Below are positions 35,239-44,909 of a stretch of 64,000 bases of DNA, piece after piece. Position 1 is the stretch's first letter. Each line of letters opens with the position of its first letter. A program made the translations under genes and the position numbers. The stretch spans positions 1 through 64,000 of the forward strand of contig NZ_MLBF01000018.1 of assembly GCF_001936615.1 (NCBI RefSeq), in the 5' to 3' direction. The stretch is from Desulfosporosinus metallidurans. GTDB lineage: Bacteria > Bacillota > Desulfitobacteriia > Desulfitobacteriales > Desulfitobacteriaceae. The notes under the pieces are model-generated. The model saw only the letters and a list, made by a program, of their open reading frames with translations, had not been told where the DNA came from and made no database searches.

Positions 35239-35296
35239 GAGACCTCCATTTCCAAGTAGTATACCCATGACAAAGTACCCACAAACTTCTGGTTAA

Positions 35297-37228
35297 TTAG
35301 GTGCGGTAAAAGCGTTTTTCTAATTCTGAGCGGGTCATTTTGATCATAGTTGGACGCCCATGGGGACAGGTATACGGATTATGAGTTTGCCCTAGTTGCG
35401 CAATCAGTTGTTCCATTTCGAGCAGGGAAAGTGAATCTTGGGCTTTTATAGATTCTTTGCAGGCCAACAGATAAATCCATTCCTCCAGCAATTTTTCTGA
35501 ACTGGGTGTCGAATTTTTCTGTATAACCTCTTCAATAAATTGACGTAGAAGACTGTCTGCCTGAAAATCTCCCGTTTGAACAGGTACTCCACGCAATAAG
35601 TAAGTTTGTGAGCCAAATTGTTCCAAAACAAAACCCATTTCATTAAGAAGCCATAAATGTTCCAATAATACCTGTTCTTCCTGAAGCGTAAACTCCATAG
35701 GAAGAGGAATTAGAAGAGCCTGGCTGGACTGTTCACGTTGCTTGAACTCCTTTAAAAGTCGTTCATAGTTGATCCGTTCGTGAGCAGCATGTTGGTCAAT
35801 CACAAGAAGAATTTCACCATCGGTCGCTAAGATATAAGTATTAAAAAGCTGTGCTAGGGGCCAGATTCGGGTTAGAACATCACGAACTTGTGGATTAACT
35901 TGATCTAATAGATCAAGTTGTGTAAACGTATCATTTGGTGTTTCTGAATCGACAGGGCTCTCTTGATGAGCTAGGGCAAATCCTTGACGCTGAACAATAT
36001 CCGGCTTTCCCTGAATAGAATCCGTTAATTGTTTTAGGTCCAGAGTATTCGGTTCATAGGCATGATCATCCATGCGGATAGTTTCTTCCCGGGGCACCGC
36101 AGTCTCAGAAATTTTCAATACCTCGTTAGATTTTGGTGTACGAACAATTGCCCTGGGTGATTCTGGTGGCGAGGAAATCATAGATGATTTGGGAGGGAAC
36201 GACGGGGTGGGTATCGTTTTAAACGAAGGTAAAGGTTTACTTGTAATGAGTGCTTGATAAATTGCCCGACTGATAAACGGTGTTAAGGCTTGCTCACTCT
36301 TAAACCGCACATCCATTTTGGTTGGATGAACATTCACATCATAATCTGAAGGGGGAACAAGAAGATGAAGCACGGCGACAGGATGAAGTTTAACTGGAAC
36401 GAGGGTGTGATACCCTTCCTCTAGAGCACGACTTAAGAACGGTGAGCGGACAATTCGTCCGTTAATCATAAAGGTTTGGGCTTGCCTGGATGATCGGACC
36501 AGGTCCGGTGGGCTGATAAAGCCTTCTAACTGCCAATCTTCGTGTTGTCCTTTGAGCGGAATAAGTTGTCGAGCGATTGTATGACCGAGAATTGCACCGA
36601 TTGTTTCACGCAAATCTCCGCGTCCTGAAGTTTGCAAAACAACTTGTTGCGGATGGGTCAAAGAAAATGCGATATCTGGGTGTGCAAGGGCAATTCGTCC
36701 GACCGTGTCGCTTATGAGGCCAAATTCCGTGGGGGTTGATTTCAAAAACTTCAAACGAGCAGGGGTATTGAAAAAGAGATTGCGAACCGTCACAGATGTT
36801 CCGACAGGACACCCTACTTCCTTGTACTCCACCTGCTCTCCACCGTTAAGCGTAAGGCTTAATCCAACCACTTCTCGAGCAGGACGGGAGGAAATTTCCA
36901 GATGAGAAACTGAGGCAATACTCGGGAGAGCTTCCCCTCTGAATCCGAGGGTTCGCAGATGATCAAGGTCTTCTATCTGACTGATTTTACTTGTGGCATG
37001 TCGAATGACGGCCAAGGGTAAATCCGAAACCCCGATTCCAGAACCGTCATCTCGCACCCGAATTAACGGTACACCGTTTCCCTCAATGGTTATGTCAATG
37101 TGTTTAGCCCCAGCATCTAAGGCGTTTTCAACTAACTCCTTGACCACTGATGCTGGGCGTTCAACGACTTCTCCAGCGGCAATTTGATTTGCTGAGTGCG
37201 AGTCTAGAATATGAATTATGGGCGTCAA
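35297..37228 (-). CDS. mutL: DNA mismatch repair protein MutL
   Basis: A 643-residue protein. The GHKL ATPase motifs are NQIAAGEVVERPASVVKELV with ENALDAGA, RDDGSGI, and TLGFRGEALPSIASVSHL. The linker runs from about 330 to 450. The C-terminal domain holds DQHAAHERINYE, which fits the DQHA-x2-E-x4-E nicking-endonuclease motif of organisms lacking MutH, and a CPHGRPT metal motif. TTG 37228 overlaps the upstream gene's stop by 4 bp with GAGGG before it. MutS is encoded in the same run but two other genes lie between. Confidence 0.95.
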   Translation of the reverse strand: MTPIIHILDSHSANQIAAGEVVERPASVVKELVENALDAGAKHIDITIEGNGVPLIRVRDDGSGIGVSDLPLAVIRHATSKISQIEDLDHLRTLGFRGEALPSIASVSHLEISSRPAREVVGLSLTLNGGEQVEYKEVGCPVGTSVTVRNLFFNTPARLKFLKSTPTEFGLISDTVGRIALAHPDIAFSLTHPQQVVLQTSGRGDLRETIGAILGHTIARQLIPLKGQHEDWQLEGFISPPDLVRSSRQAQTFMINGRIVRSPFLSRALEEGYHTLVPVKLHPVAVLHLLVPPSDYDVNVHPTKMDVRFKSEQALTPFISRAIYQALITSKPLPSFKTIPTPSFPPKSSMISSPPESPRAIVRTPKSNEVLKISETAVPREETIRMDDHAYEPNTLDLKQLTDSIQGKPDIVQRQGFALAHQESPVDSETPNDTFTQLDLLDQVNPQVRDVLTRIWPLAQLFNTYILATDGEILLVIDQHAAHERINYERLLKEFKQREQSSQALLIPLPMEFTLQEEQVLLEHLWLLNEMGFVLEQFGSQTYLLRGVPVQTGDFQADSLLRQFIEEVIQKNSTPSSEKLLEEWIYLLACKESIKAQDSLSLLEMEQLIAQLGQTHNPYTCPHGRPTMIKMTRSELEKRFYRT

Positions 37229-38565
37229 AGTTCCCTCAATCCTTCTTTCCTATGCCAAACGTATAGCTTGTCGTGGAGTTGGTTCTGCAATAATCCACTT
37301 GTAGTATCCTTACTAGGCTGTTGAAGATGCTCCCAAAGATCATAACCCGCTTGCTCACACTCTGGGCAGGCTTGAAACGGAATTCGCACTAATACAGACT
37401 TCATGGAAGAAGAAGAACGTCGGCTCTCAATATACACAGTTCCAGCACAATGTTTACATTGCCGGATGTAATCCTGGCGAGTTTCTTGGAAACCTTCGGT
37501 GTCATAATAGACAGGATGAGGACTGTAAACCCAATCTCCTTTGGGGAAATAAGGTATGTTTTGTATTGTAAAGGTGGGTTTAATCGTTTGGTGCTGTTTT
37601 TTTAGTTCCTGAATATACGGCTTTATCGCCGCTAACGATAAACTCGGACGAGCTAGCTTCTGAGGTTCACGGACATGGTGGTAATCTTCTCCGGCTAGCG
37701 CCAGTAAAATAGCCAAATTAACATAAGGTAGTGCTCCCTCAATCGAGTACCCTCCTTCTAAGACCGCTAAATCTGGTTGAAGAAGCTCTGTAATTCGCCC
37801 GTATCCCCCTGCAGTTAGATTCATAGAGGCCAGTGGGTCTGTAAAATGATTATCCTGTCCCGCTGAGTTAATGATCAGATCCGGGGCAAAGGCTTGCAAA
37901 CGCGGCAGCACCCAGTTTTCAAGAACGTAGTGGTACCCTTCGTCTCCCGTCCCAGGCGGAAGAGGAATATTTAGGGTTTGATCCCAAGCATTCGGACCTC
38001 CCTTTTCATTGACAAAACCACTTCCGGGATAAAGTGTGCGCCCGTCTTGGTGAAGGGAAATAAAGAGGACATTTGGGTCGTGAAAAAAGATATCCTGTGT
38101 TCCGTCTCCGTGATGGACATCGGTATCCACAATAGCGATCTTTTTAATTCCTAAATGGGCCCTCAAATGGTTAACTAAAATTGCTTCATTATTTAGCGTG
38201 CAAAATCCCCGATTTCCCCAAACCGTAGCTCCGGAGTGATGTCCAGGCGGGCGTGCAAGAACAAAGCCATTCGTAATCTCCCCTCGAACCCTTGCTGCGC
38301 CGAGTAAAATGGCACTCCCTGCTGCGATAAGATGGGCATCTAAATTATCCGTATGGTCTTGCGGGGTTGGAAAGAGAGCTTGAGCACGTAACACATCTTG
38401 TAATGAAGCAACACAGGGTGAAAACTGTTTGATTTGTGGTAAGTCAAATATCCCCTCTTCAAACAGTTGTTCCTGAGTATAGAGAAGACGTTCTTCACGT
38501 TCCGGATGGGAGTCTCCGAGTGACCAATCAAAGGCAGGGAAAAACAAAATTCCGGTACGTTTCAT
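37225..38565 (-). CDS. Histone-deacetylase/AcuC-family zinc amidohydrolase with C-terminal zinc-ribbon segment
   Basis: A 446-residue deacetylase-family protein. The catalytic region has LARPPGHHSGATVWGNRGFC, IVDTDVHHGDGTQDIF (Asp/His metal ligands) and SAGQDNHFTDPL (Asp ligand). After the domain, about residues 370-420 carry CKHC and CPEC, a likely zinc ribbon not usual in AcuC. It could deacetylate a protein or a small amide/polyamine. It overlaps the upstream gene and mutL by 4 bp each, so the three are translationally coupled. Confidence 0.87.
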   Translation of the reverse strand: MKRTGILFFPAFDWSLGDSHPEREERLLYTQEQLFEEGIFDLPQIKQFSPCVASLQDVLRAQALFPTPQDHTDNLDAHLIAAGSAILLGAARVRGEITNGFVLARPPGHHSGATVWGNRGFCTLNNEAILVNHLRAHLGIKKIAIVDTDVHHGDGTQDIFFHDPNVLFISLHQDGRTLYPGSGFVNEKGGPNAWDQTLNIPLPPGTGDEGYHYVLENWVLPRLQAFAPDLIINSAGQDNHFTDPLASMNLTAGGYGRITELLQPDLAVLEGGYSIEGALPYVNLAILLALAGEDYHHVREPQKLARPSLSLAAIKPYIQELKKQHQTIKPTFTIQNIPYFPKGDWVYSPHPVYYDTEGFQETRQDYIRQCKHCAGTVYIESRRSSSSMKSVLVRIPFQACPECEQAGYDLWEHLQQPSKDTTSGLLQNQLHDKLYVWHRKEGLREL

Positions 38566-40229
38566 ACCTGTACCCTCCCCATTACCCCAGGCCGCATATG
38601 AACGGCCCCACGGACGATTTGACCTACGGTTTTATAATTCTGCACGATAGGAAAAAAATCGAACGTCTCTTTTTCTAAGTCATGTAGTTTGATTCCATAG
38701 TGTGCAGCTTGTTGCTGAGCAAGAGTGTCCAGAAACCCGTCCACTTCCTTATAAGGCCTCAGAGATCCCTTCCATTTTCCCTGTTCACCAGTTTCTTCGA
38801 TCCGATAGTGCTTCATGTACGTGTCAAGGTGAAGTGTGCAATCGAACGTAGGTCTGGCCATTGCCGTTCCAAGAGCATTCGATACTTCCGGAAAGGCTCC
38901 GAGCTGCACAGGATTGCCAAGACGTTTTTCCAATGCCGTTGTTATTCCACGAGCACCTCCACCACTGACCAACGTATGAAATGTCTGAGTTTCTTGGGGA
39001 TGAAGAACCTCCCAAACTTTATATGCCGGCTCTTCTTTCCACTCTCGCTTAAGAGAATCAACAGCATTTGTAATTCGTTCGACGAGCGTATCGATAATCG
39101 CTGTGGCAAGCTCACGCAGGAATTGGGGTTTACGTTGTTCCTGTGGTAGGATTGAGGCCAAAGCTTCTTCAGCCAGTCGCCCATCTCCATAGTCTATAAG
39201 TTCGAGGTAACGCATCGCATCTGTCGGGGTGGCTACATTCCCACCCAAACAATAGGCTGGGCCAAGGCGGTAACTTTCAAGAACAAAGCCCTGGTCTGTG
39301 GCTCGGATGACGGAGTCCCCACCCACGGGAATTGAACGAACCGCGAGTGAACGAACAAGGGTTGAAAAAGGACCAATCTGGGCCCCCTTTGAACTGAGTA
39401 AAGGCATACCTGAAAGGCTAATACCTAAATCTGTCGTCGTGCCGCCAATATCCACAATAATCGAAGAAGAAGTAGGTTCATTTTGGGCCAAAGCGGCGAG
39501 GACACTTGCCGCTGGTCCAGAATATACGGAATTAATAGGGCGAAGCTTAGAAAGTGGTAAAATCCCGCCATCAGCTTTTAAAATAAAAATTGGCGCTTTA
39601 ATTTTTCGAGCAGTTACTGCGGTTTGTAATTGTTGAGCGAATTGATGATATAAATCGGATACCCCTAAATTAAGATACGTGGTCAGGCTACGCCTATAAA
39701 AATTGGCTTGTCCCCACTCGTGTCCTAGGGCAATTTGCAACCTAGGATTACGTTGTCTTAGATAGGCAGCGAGGTCTTCTTCATGAAGACTGTTCCTATG
39801 AGAGAATTTGCCTACAATTGCGACATGTGAACCAGGATCGCCAACACCAAGTGATTGGAGTTTTTCCCATTCCCTTCGATCAGGAGGTTCAATCTCTCTT
39901 CCCCGAAAATCTATTTCCCCAGAGAGTTCTCGATAGCTAACTGGCCAAGGAAGTGCATCTAGCTTCATCCCATTGGCAGAAAACAAGAGCAAATCAACCT
40001 TCGAAATTCGGTTTTGAAGAATCGCATTCGTTACAAGGGTGGTGCTCACTGAAATCTGTTCGATCTCCTGTTCATTAGGGATCTTTAATGCATCAAAGGC
40101 ATCTAAGAGTGTTTCTACTAAATTTTCGGACCGTGTTGGCACTTTGGCTGTATGTTCGATTTGGTTATTATGAATAAACACGGCGTCAGTATAGGTACCT
40201 CCCACATCGATACCTACTCGTTTGGGCAT
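38562..40229 (-). CDS. Hydantoinase/oxoprolinase (HyuA) family ATP-dependent enzyme
   Basis: A 555-residue protein of the hydantoinase A/oxoprolinase family: VGIDVGGTYTDAVFI at the N-terminus (phosphate loop), SVSTTLVTNAILQN, KADGGILPL, PINSVYSGPAASVLAAL, IIVDIGGTTTDLGIS and LVSGGGARGI. Related enzymes open cyclic amides or carboxylate ketones at ATP cost, usually with a HyuB subunit; none is adjacent, so the substrate is unknown. It couples by ATGA overlap to the deacetylase-like gene and follows mutS by 52 bp. Confidence 0.87.
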   Translation of the reverse strand: MPKRVGIDVGGTYTDAVFIHNNQIEHTAKVPTRSENLVETLLDAFDALKIPNEQEIEQISVSTTLVTNAILQNRISKVDLLLFSANGMKLDALPWPVSYRELSGEIDFRGREIEPPDRREWEKLQSLGVGDPGSHVAIVGKFSHRNSLHEEDLAAYLRQRNPRLQIALGHEWGQANFYRRSLTTYLNLGVSDLYHQFAQQLQTAVTARKIKAPIFILKADGGILPLSKLRPINSVYSGPAASVLAALAQNEPTSSSIIVDIGGTTTDLGISLSGMPLLSSKGAQIGPFSTLVRSLAVRSIPVGGDSVIRATDQGFVLESYRLGPAYCLGGNVATPTDAMRYLELIDYGDGRLAEEALASILPQEQRKPQFLRELATAIIDTLVERITNAVDSLKREWKEEPAYKVWEVLHPQETQTFHTLVSGGGARGITTALEKRLGNPVQLGAFPEVSNALGTAMARPTFDCTLHLDTYMKHYRIEETGEQGKWKGSLRPYKEVDGFLDTLAQQQAAHYGIKLHDLEKETFDFFPIVQNYKTVGQIVRGAVHMRPGVMGRVQV

Positions 40230-40281
40230 AGTTACTCCCCCCTTATACGAACTACATACCTCGACTTCGCAGTGGCTCTAA

Positions 40282-42840
40282 CTAAATTGTTTCCGAGGAT
40301 TGAATGCGCTCACGCAGATCAAAGAGATATTGTAAGGCTTGACGTGCAGTCATGTCATCCAGCGGAAGTTGGTTAATTTCTTGCAAGAGCGGATGAGTTT
40401 GGGGCACATCAAAGAGCGAAAATTGAGTAACAACATTGGGCGAATCACTTATTGCATGTGTTGGCTCGGTCGATTCTAATTCCAAAAGTAGGGTTTTAGC
40501 GCGTTGAAGAAGTCCTTGCGGGAGTCCGGCAAGGCGCGCGACTTGAATACCATAACTTCGGTCTGCCTTGCCGGATAAGATCTTATGTAAAAAAATGATG
40601 TCTTCTCCCCGTTCCTTTACACCGACATGAAGGTTGAATAAGCCCGGGAAATCATCTTGGAGATGCGTAAGCTCATGATAATGCGTAGCAAAGAGGGTTT
40701 TAGGATTGAATGCTGGATTTTGAACCAAGTGCTCAGTAACTGCCCAGGCGATACTAAGTCCATCAAAGGTTGCTGTCCCCCGTCCAATTTCGTCTAAAAT
40801 AATCAAGCTTTTCTCGGTAGCATAATTTAAGATGTGAGCGACTTCTTTCATTTCAACCATAAACGTACTTTGCCCGGCTGCCAAATCGTCCGATGCTCCA
40901 ACCCTCGTAAAAATTCGGTCAACCTGAGTGATGCAAGCCTTCTTTGCCGGAACGAAGGAGCCAATATGGGCCATGAGGACAATTAAGGCGACTTGACGCA
41001 TATACGTTGATTTTCCTGCCATATTGGGCCCAGTGATGAGTGCTAAATGATGACTCTTCGTCAAATGCGTATCATTGGGAACAAATACACCGGGTTCAAG
41101 CATTTCTTCCACAACTGGGTGTCGGCCTTCAGTGATGAGAATTTGACCATCATCTTTAATCTGAGGACGGACATAATGGTGACGGACAGCGACCTCTGCC
41201 AAACTGACAAAAACATCAAGTTCCGCTAAAACGTGAGCAACCTGAAGAATGGGTTTAGTATAGGTGCGAACTGTTTCCCGAAGAGCTATGAAAAGTTCGT
41301 ATTCTAACTCTTTAAGTTTTTCCTCAGCCCCTATGATTTTCTGTTCGTACTCTTTCAGTTCTGGTGTGATGAAGCGCTCAGCATTGGATAGGGTCTGTTT
41401 ACGCTGATAGTTAGTAGGAATAAGATGGGCATTCGTATGGGTGATTTCGATATAATAACCAAAAACCTTATTATACCCAATCTTCAAGGACCGAATTCCA
41501 GTACGCTCACGTTCAGCATTCTCCAGCCGGGCGACCCATTCTTTGCCGCCAGTCGAAATAGAACGTAATTCGTCCACTTCTATGGAATACCCGGTTTTAA
41601 TGATATTGCCGTCTCTTGGGGATAACGAAGGAGTAGGATTAAGCGCATCATTCAATGTAGTAACGAATGACCCAAGCCCTTCTACCTCTAGTTGAGGTGC
41701 ATTACTTTTAAGAGTTTCTGCAGAACTCGAGTTTAGGAGCTTACAAAGCTCAGGAAGAAGAGCTAAGGTTTGCGCTAAGGACAATAAGTCCTTGGCGTTA
41801 GCGGTTCCATAAGAAACCTTGCCCATCAGACGTTCAAGATCATACACTTGAGAAAGAAGTTTATACAAGTCATTACGGAGAAAGGAGTCCGTCGTCAATT
41901 CTTCCACCGAATTAAGTCGTCTTTCGATCACGTCACGAACCAACAGGGGCTTGTCAATCCAATGTTTTAAGAGTCTCCCCCCCAAAGCGGTTTGGGTTAC
42001 GTCAAGAACGGACAGAAGTGTTCCTTTTTTCCCTTGATCACGGAGGGATTCAGTGAGTTCAAGATTGCGACGTGTCCATTGATCCAAAAACATCCATTGC
42101 TCTGAACGGTAAGTCTTTATTGAAATAATATGAGTAGGATCTAAGCCTGGTATCGTTTCCAAGACATAGGACCATAGAGCCGTAGCTGCTTGGGTGGCTA
42201 CAGGGAATTCTGTAAACAAAGCAAGCTGTTCTGAAAAGCGATTCTTCAAGTCCTGACCGCAAAACGTCTTTTGTTCGCGCACTGTGCAATAATAGCCCAT
42301 CCATAGCTTAGGCTTTTTACTAAGGTCAGGGGGTAGTATGAGTTCCGCCGGGTTAATCCGGGACAGTTCAGCAAGAAGACTATCGAGTTCTGGAGTTTGA
42401 AAAATTGTAAATTCGCCCGTTGACAAATCCAGAAAAGCAAGCCCCCAGTGTTGAGCAAAATACACACTGGCTAAATAACGGTTAGCGCGTTCTGACACCA
42501 ATTCTGTCAACGTACCAGGAGAAACAACACGAATAATATCTCGATTGACAATCCCTTTAGCATTTTTTGGATCTTCAACCTGTTCACAGATAGCAACTTT
42601 ATGCCCCGCATTGACGAGTTTTGATAAATAGCTATCCAAGGCGTGATAAGGAACACCACACATGGGTATACGTTTTCCTTCTCCTGCATCTCGAGCAGTT
42701 AAGGCAATTTGTAAAATGGGCGCAGCTAACTCTGCATCCTCTCCAAACATTTCATAAAAATCACCGAGTCGATAAAAAAGAATAGCCTCGGGTGCTTTTG
42801 CTTTAATTCCTTGATATTGTTTCAGCATCGGGGTTGTCAT
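40282..42840 (-). CDS. mutS: DNA mismatch repair protein MutS
   Basis: An 852-residue MutS1. Mismatch-contact motif FYRLGDFYEMFGEDAE (Phe-x-Glu) near the N-terminus, connector and lever domains, and the C-terminal ABC ATPase: Walker A GPNMAGKSTYMRQVAL, signature region, Walker B LDEIGRGTATFDGLSIAWA and ATHYHELT. It is the first gene of the mutS-hyuA-HDAC-mutL-rsmJ-miaA-hfq run and is preceded by a terminator hairpin. Confidence 0.96.
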   Translation of the reverse strand: MTTPMLKQYQGIKAKAPEAILFYRLGDFYEMFGEDAELAAPILQIALTARDAGEGKRIPMCGVPYHALDSYLSKLVNAGHKVAICEQVEDPKNAKGIVNRDIIRVVSPGTLTELVSERANRYLASVYFAQHWGLAFLDLSTGEFTIFQTPELDSLLAELSRINPAELILPPDLSKKPKLWMGYYCTVREQKTFCGQDLKNRFSEQLALFTEFPVATQAATALWSYVLETIPGLDPTHIISIKTYRSEQWMFLDQWTRRNLELTESLRDQGKKGTLLSVLDVTQTALGGRLLKHWIDKPLLVRDVIERRLNSVEELTTDSFLRNDLYKLLSQVYDLERLMGKVSYGTANAKDLLSLAQTLALLPELCKLLNSSSAETLKSNAPQLEVEGLGSFVTTLNDALNPTPSLSPRDGNIIKTGYSIEVDELRSISTGGKEWVARLENAERERTGIRSLKIGYNKVFGYYIEITHTNAHLIPTNYQRKQTLSNAERFITPELKEYEQKIIGAEEKLKELEYELFIALRETVRTYTKPILQVAHVLAELDVFVSLAEVAVRHHYVRPQIKDDGQILITEGRHPVVEEMLEPGVFVPNDTHLTKSHHLALITGPNMAGKSTYMRQVALIVLMAHIGSFVPAKKACITQVDRIFTRVGASDDLAAGQSTFMVEMKEVAHILNYATEKSLIILDEIGRGTATFDGLSIAWAVTEHLVQNPAFNPKTLFATHYHELTHLQDDFPGLFNLHVGVKERGEDIIFLHKILSGKADRSYGIQVARLAGLPQGLLQRAKTLLLELESTEPTHAISDSPNVVTQFSLFDVPQTHPLLQEINQLPLDDMTARQALQYLFDLRERIQSSETI

Positions 42841-42893
42841 ACCTTGAAGTCTCCCCTTCTAAGAATTAGTTCAACCCAAATCATCGAAATCCT

Positions 42894-42930
42894 AAAAGGG
42901 AAGAGCTACAGATTTAGCCCTTCCCTTTTT
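42894..42930 (-). terminator. Terminator between ylbF-like gene and mutS
   Basis: AAAAGGGAAG plus GCT (42894-42907) pairs with AGC and CTTCCCTTTT (42916-42929). On the minus strand CCCTTTTAGG follows the stem, 24 bp after the YlbF-like stop. Confidence 0.8.
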
Positions 42931-42953
42931 GATAACGTCTTTTTCGTCTTGGA

Positions 42954-43382
42954 TTAGCGTGCACCGCACCCGCAGCCGCCGCTGCCACAGCCACCACTAT
43001 TACATCCACCACTGTCACAACCATCATCCCCACAGGAACAACCGTCGGAAGAGCCAGCGATAGCACTGGCTAGAATGGCATTGACATTATCTAACATGAC
43101 CGTAAATTTGTCTTGTGCTTCCATATAAGCAACAATGGCAGGATTCGAGCTTACTTTGGTTTCGATTTCATCAACTGCATCTTTATCCATTTCAGAAGGT
43201 CCATTTTCATTTTGCTGCATCTCCATGAAGCGTTCTTGGGCTTTCTGTAACTCTGCAATTAATTGTTGGGCAGACTCATCTGCACTCATAGCATCCTCCA
43301 TGCTGTGTAATTCTGCAAGTTCAGAACTACGTGCAATCGCATCAGCTAGGAGTTGAGCTTTTTCAATGATTTCACTGTTCAC
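42954..43382 (-). CDS. YlbF/YmcA (RicF-like) family protein with cysteine-rich tail
   Basis: A 142-residue helical protein of the YlbF/YmcA family (residues about 1-110: EKAQLLADAIARSSELAELH, QQLIAELQKAQERFMEMQQN, IVAYMEAQDKFTVMLDNVNA). Residues from about 113 form a Gly/Ser/Asp/Cys tail with nine cysteines in units such as GCNSGGCGSGG, absent from Bacillus RicA/RicF. In Bacillus, RicA-RicF-RicT forms an Fe-S-containing complex for mRNA processing and ymcA lies beside miaB (ymcB), as here. GTG 43382 is 6 bp after GGAGGTG, so the longer GTG at 43397 is rejected. The tail may bind Fe-S or other metals. Confidence 0.85.
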   Translation of the reverse strand: MNSEIIEKAQLLADAIARSSELAELHSMEDAMSADESAQQLIAELQKAQERFMEMQQNENGPSEMDKDAVDEIETKVSSNPAIVAYMEAQDKFTVMLDNVNAILASAIAGSSDGCSCGDDGCDSGGCNSGGCGSGGCGCGAR

Positions 43383-43454
43383 TATTAACACCTCCACATA
43401 CTACATTCTACATGGAACGCCTAATTCCTGCAACCTATTCTAGGTATAGATTTA

Positions 43455-44783
43455 TTAAGATTCTTCTAATTCACCAACTAAAGTCCAAGTTCCTGCTTCA
43501 ATGATCGTTACGTCTGCTAACGATCCAGCAAGATTAGAATTGCCCTTAAAAACCACGAGTTCGTTCCCGCGTGTTCGTCCTGTTAAACGTGTAGGATTCG
43601 TTTTACTGGGACCTTCGACAAGAACTTCATAGGTTTTCCCAACCATACGTTGCCGCCAATCTTGGCTTTCTTGGTTTTGTACACTCATCAGCCTCTGCAA
43701 ACGTCGCTTCTTTACATCTAGAGCAATCTGATCTTCCATAGTGGCGGCGAGAGTTCCTGAACGTTTGGAAAACATAAAGGTGAAGGCTTGACTATAATGG
43801 ATTAATTTCATTATAGTCAACGTTTGCTCGAAATCTTCTTCCGTTTCACCAGGAAAACCCACAATAATATCCGTCGTCAAACTCGCATTTGGTATGAGTT
43901 CACGGATTTTCTGCACTCGGCTTAAATAGTATTCCCTGGTGTATTTCCGATTCATGCGCTGTAAAATCAAATTACTGCCTGATTGAATCGGAAGATGGAA
44001 GTGCTCACATAGTTTCTCACCCTTAGCAACCGTTTCAATCAGTTTATCGGATAAATCTTTAGGATGAGAGGTGATAAAGCGTATTCGCAGTAGGTGTGGG
44101 ATCTGATCCGCAGCACGGAGCAAATCGGCGAAGTCGTAGGCAGGTGAAAACTCTTTGCCGTAAGAATTCACATTCTGTCCTAATAAGGTTACTTCACGAC
44201 ATCCACTTGCTACAAGGTTTTCAATTTCTTGAATAATTTCCTCGGGTTTACGACTCCTTTCCCTGCCACGTACGTGTGGAACTATGCAATAGGAGCAAAA
44301 ATTATCGCACCCATACATGATATTGACGTTCGCCTGCAACTTGCCTTGCTCTGCGAGTGGCGTCGATTCTAAAGTAAGTTTGGGTTCTTGCCACACTTCT
44401 GCAACTTTTTTTCCTTGTTCTGCTCGAGATAATAAGGAAGGAAAATTATGCAAATTATGAGTTCCTGCCCAAATATCCACGTGTGGTGCTCGTTTCTGCA
44501 ACCGTTCTAAAGCACCCGGTTGTTGGACCATACAACCGCTGATGGCAATTTTTAAGTTAGGATTTTTCTCTTTAAGTTTCTTTAGTTCTCCAATCTTTCC
44601 AAGTATTCTATTTTCGGCACTTTCTCTGACACAACAGGTATTAATAATCACTAGGTCTGCGGTTGCAAGGTCTTCTGAACGCGAATATCCAGCTTGGCTG
44701 GCGATCTCTGCTATTGTTTCGGCATCGCGTTCAGACATTTGACAACCGTATGTTAACGTAACAACCTTCTTCTCATTTTCCAA
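43455..44783 (-). CDS. miaB: tRNA-2-methylthio-N6-dimethylallyladenosine synthase
   Basis: A 442-residue radical-SAM methylthiotransferase. The UPF0004 domain has three cluster cysteines (TYGCQMSERDAE, INTCCVRESAE, SGCMVQQ); the radical SAM motif is CDNFCSYCIVPHVRGRERSR; and the C-terminal TRAM domain follows (KTYEVLVEGPSKT). It adds the methylthio group to the i6A37 made by MiaA. TTG 44783 has AGGAG 10 bp upstream. It is followed 72 bp later by the YlbF-like gene. Confidence 0.95.
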   Translation of the reverse strand: MENEKKVVTLTYGCQMSERDAETIAEIASQAGYSRSEDLATADLVIINTCCVRESAENRILGKIGELKKLKEKNPNLKIAISGCMVQQPGALERLQKRAPHVDIWAGTHNLHNFPSLLSRAEQGKKVAEVWQEPKLTLESTPLAEQGKLQANVNIMYGCDNFCSYCIVPHVRGRERSRKPEEIIQEIENLVASGCREVTLLGQNVNSYGKEFSPAYDFADLLRAADQIPHLLRIRFITSHPKDLSDKLIETVAKGEKLCEHFHLPIQSGSNLILQRMNRKYTREYYLSRVQKIRELIPNASLTTDIIVGFPGETEEDFEQTLTIMKLIHYSQAFTFMFSKRSGTLAATMEDQIALDVKKRRLQRLMSVQNQESQDWRQRMVGKTYEVLVEGPSKTNPTRLTGRTRGNELVVFKGNSNLAGSLADVTIIEAGTWTLVGELEES

Positions 44784-44854
44784 GAAAAGTCAACTCCTAA
44801 ATATGCCTTTTAATCTTCATGGCTTATTATACGGTAAATAACGTTTAAAAGCCA

Positions 44855-44892
44855 AACAAAAGCTGTCAGAGCTAGGTCTGAACAGCTTTGTT
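44855..44892 (-). terminator. ytvI terminator
   Basis: CAAAAGCTGT pairs with ACAGCTTTG across the inner CAGA/TCTG pairing; on the minus strand the stem ends in TTTTGTTTGG, 18 bp past the ytvI stop. Confidence 0.55.
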
Positions 44893-44909
44893 AAGAACTT
44901 ACTTCTCCC

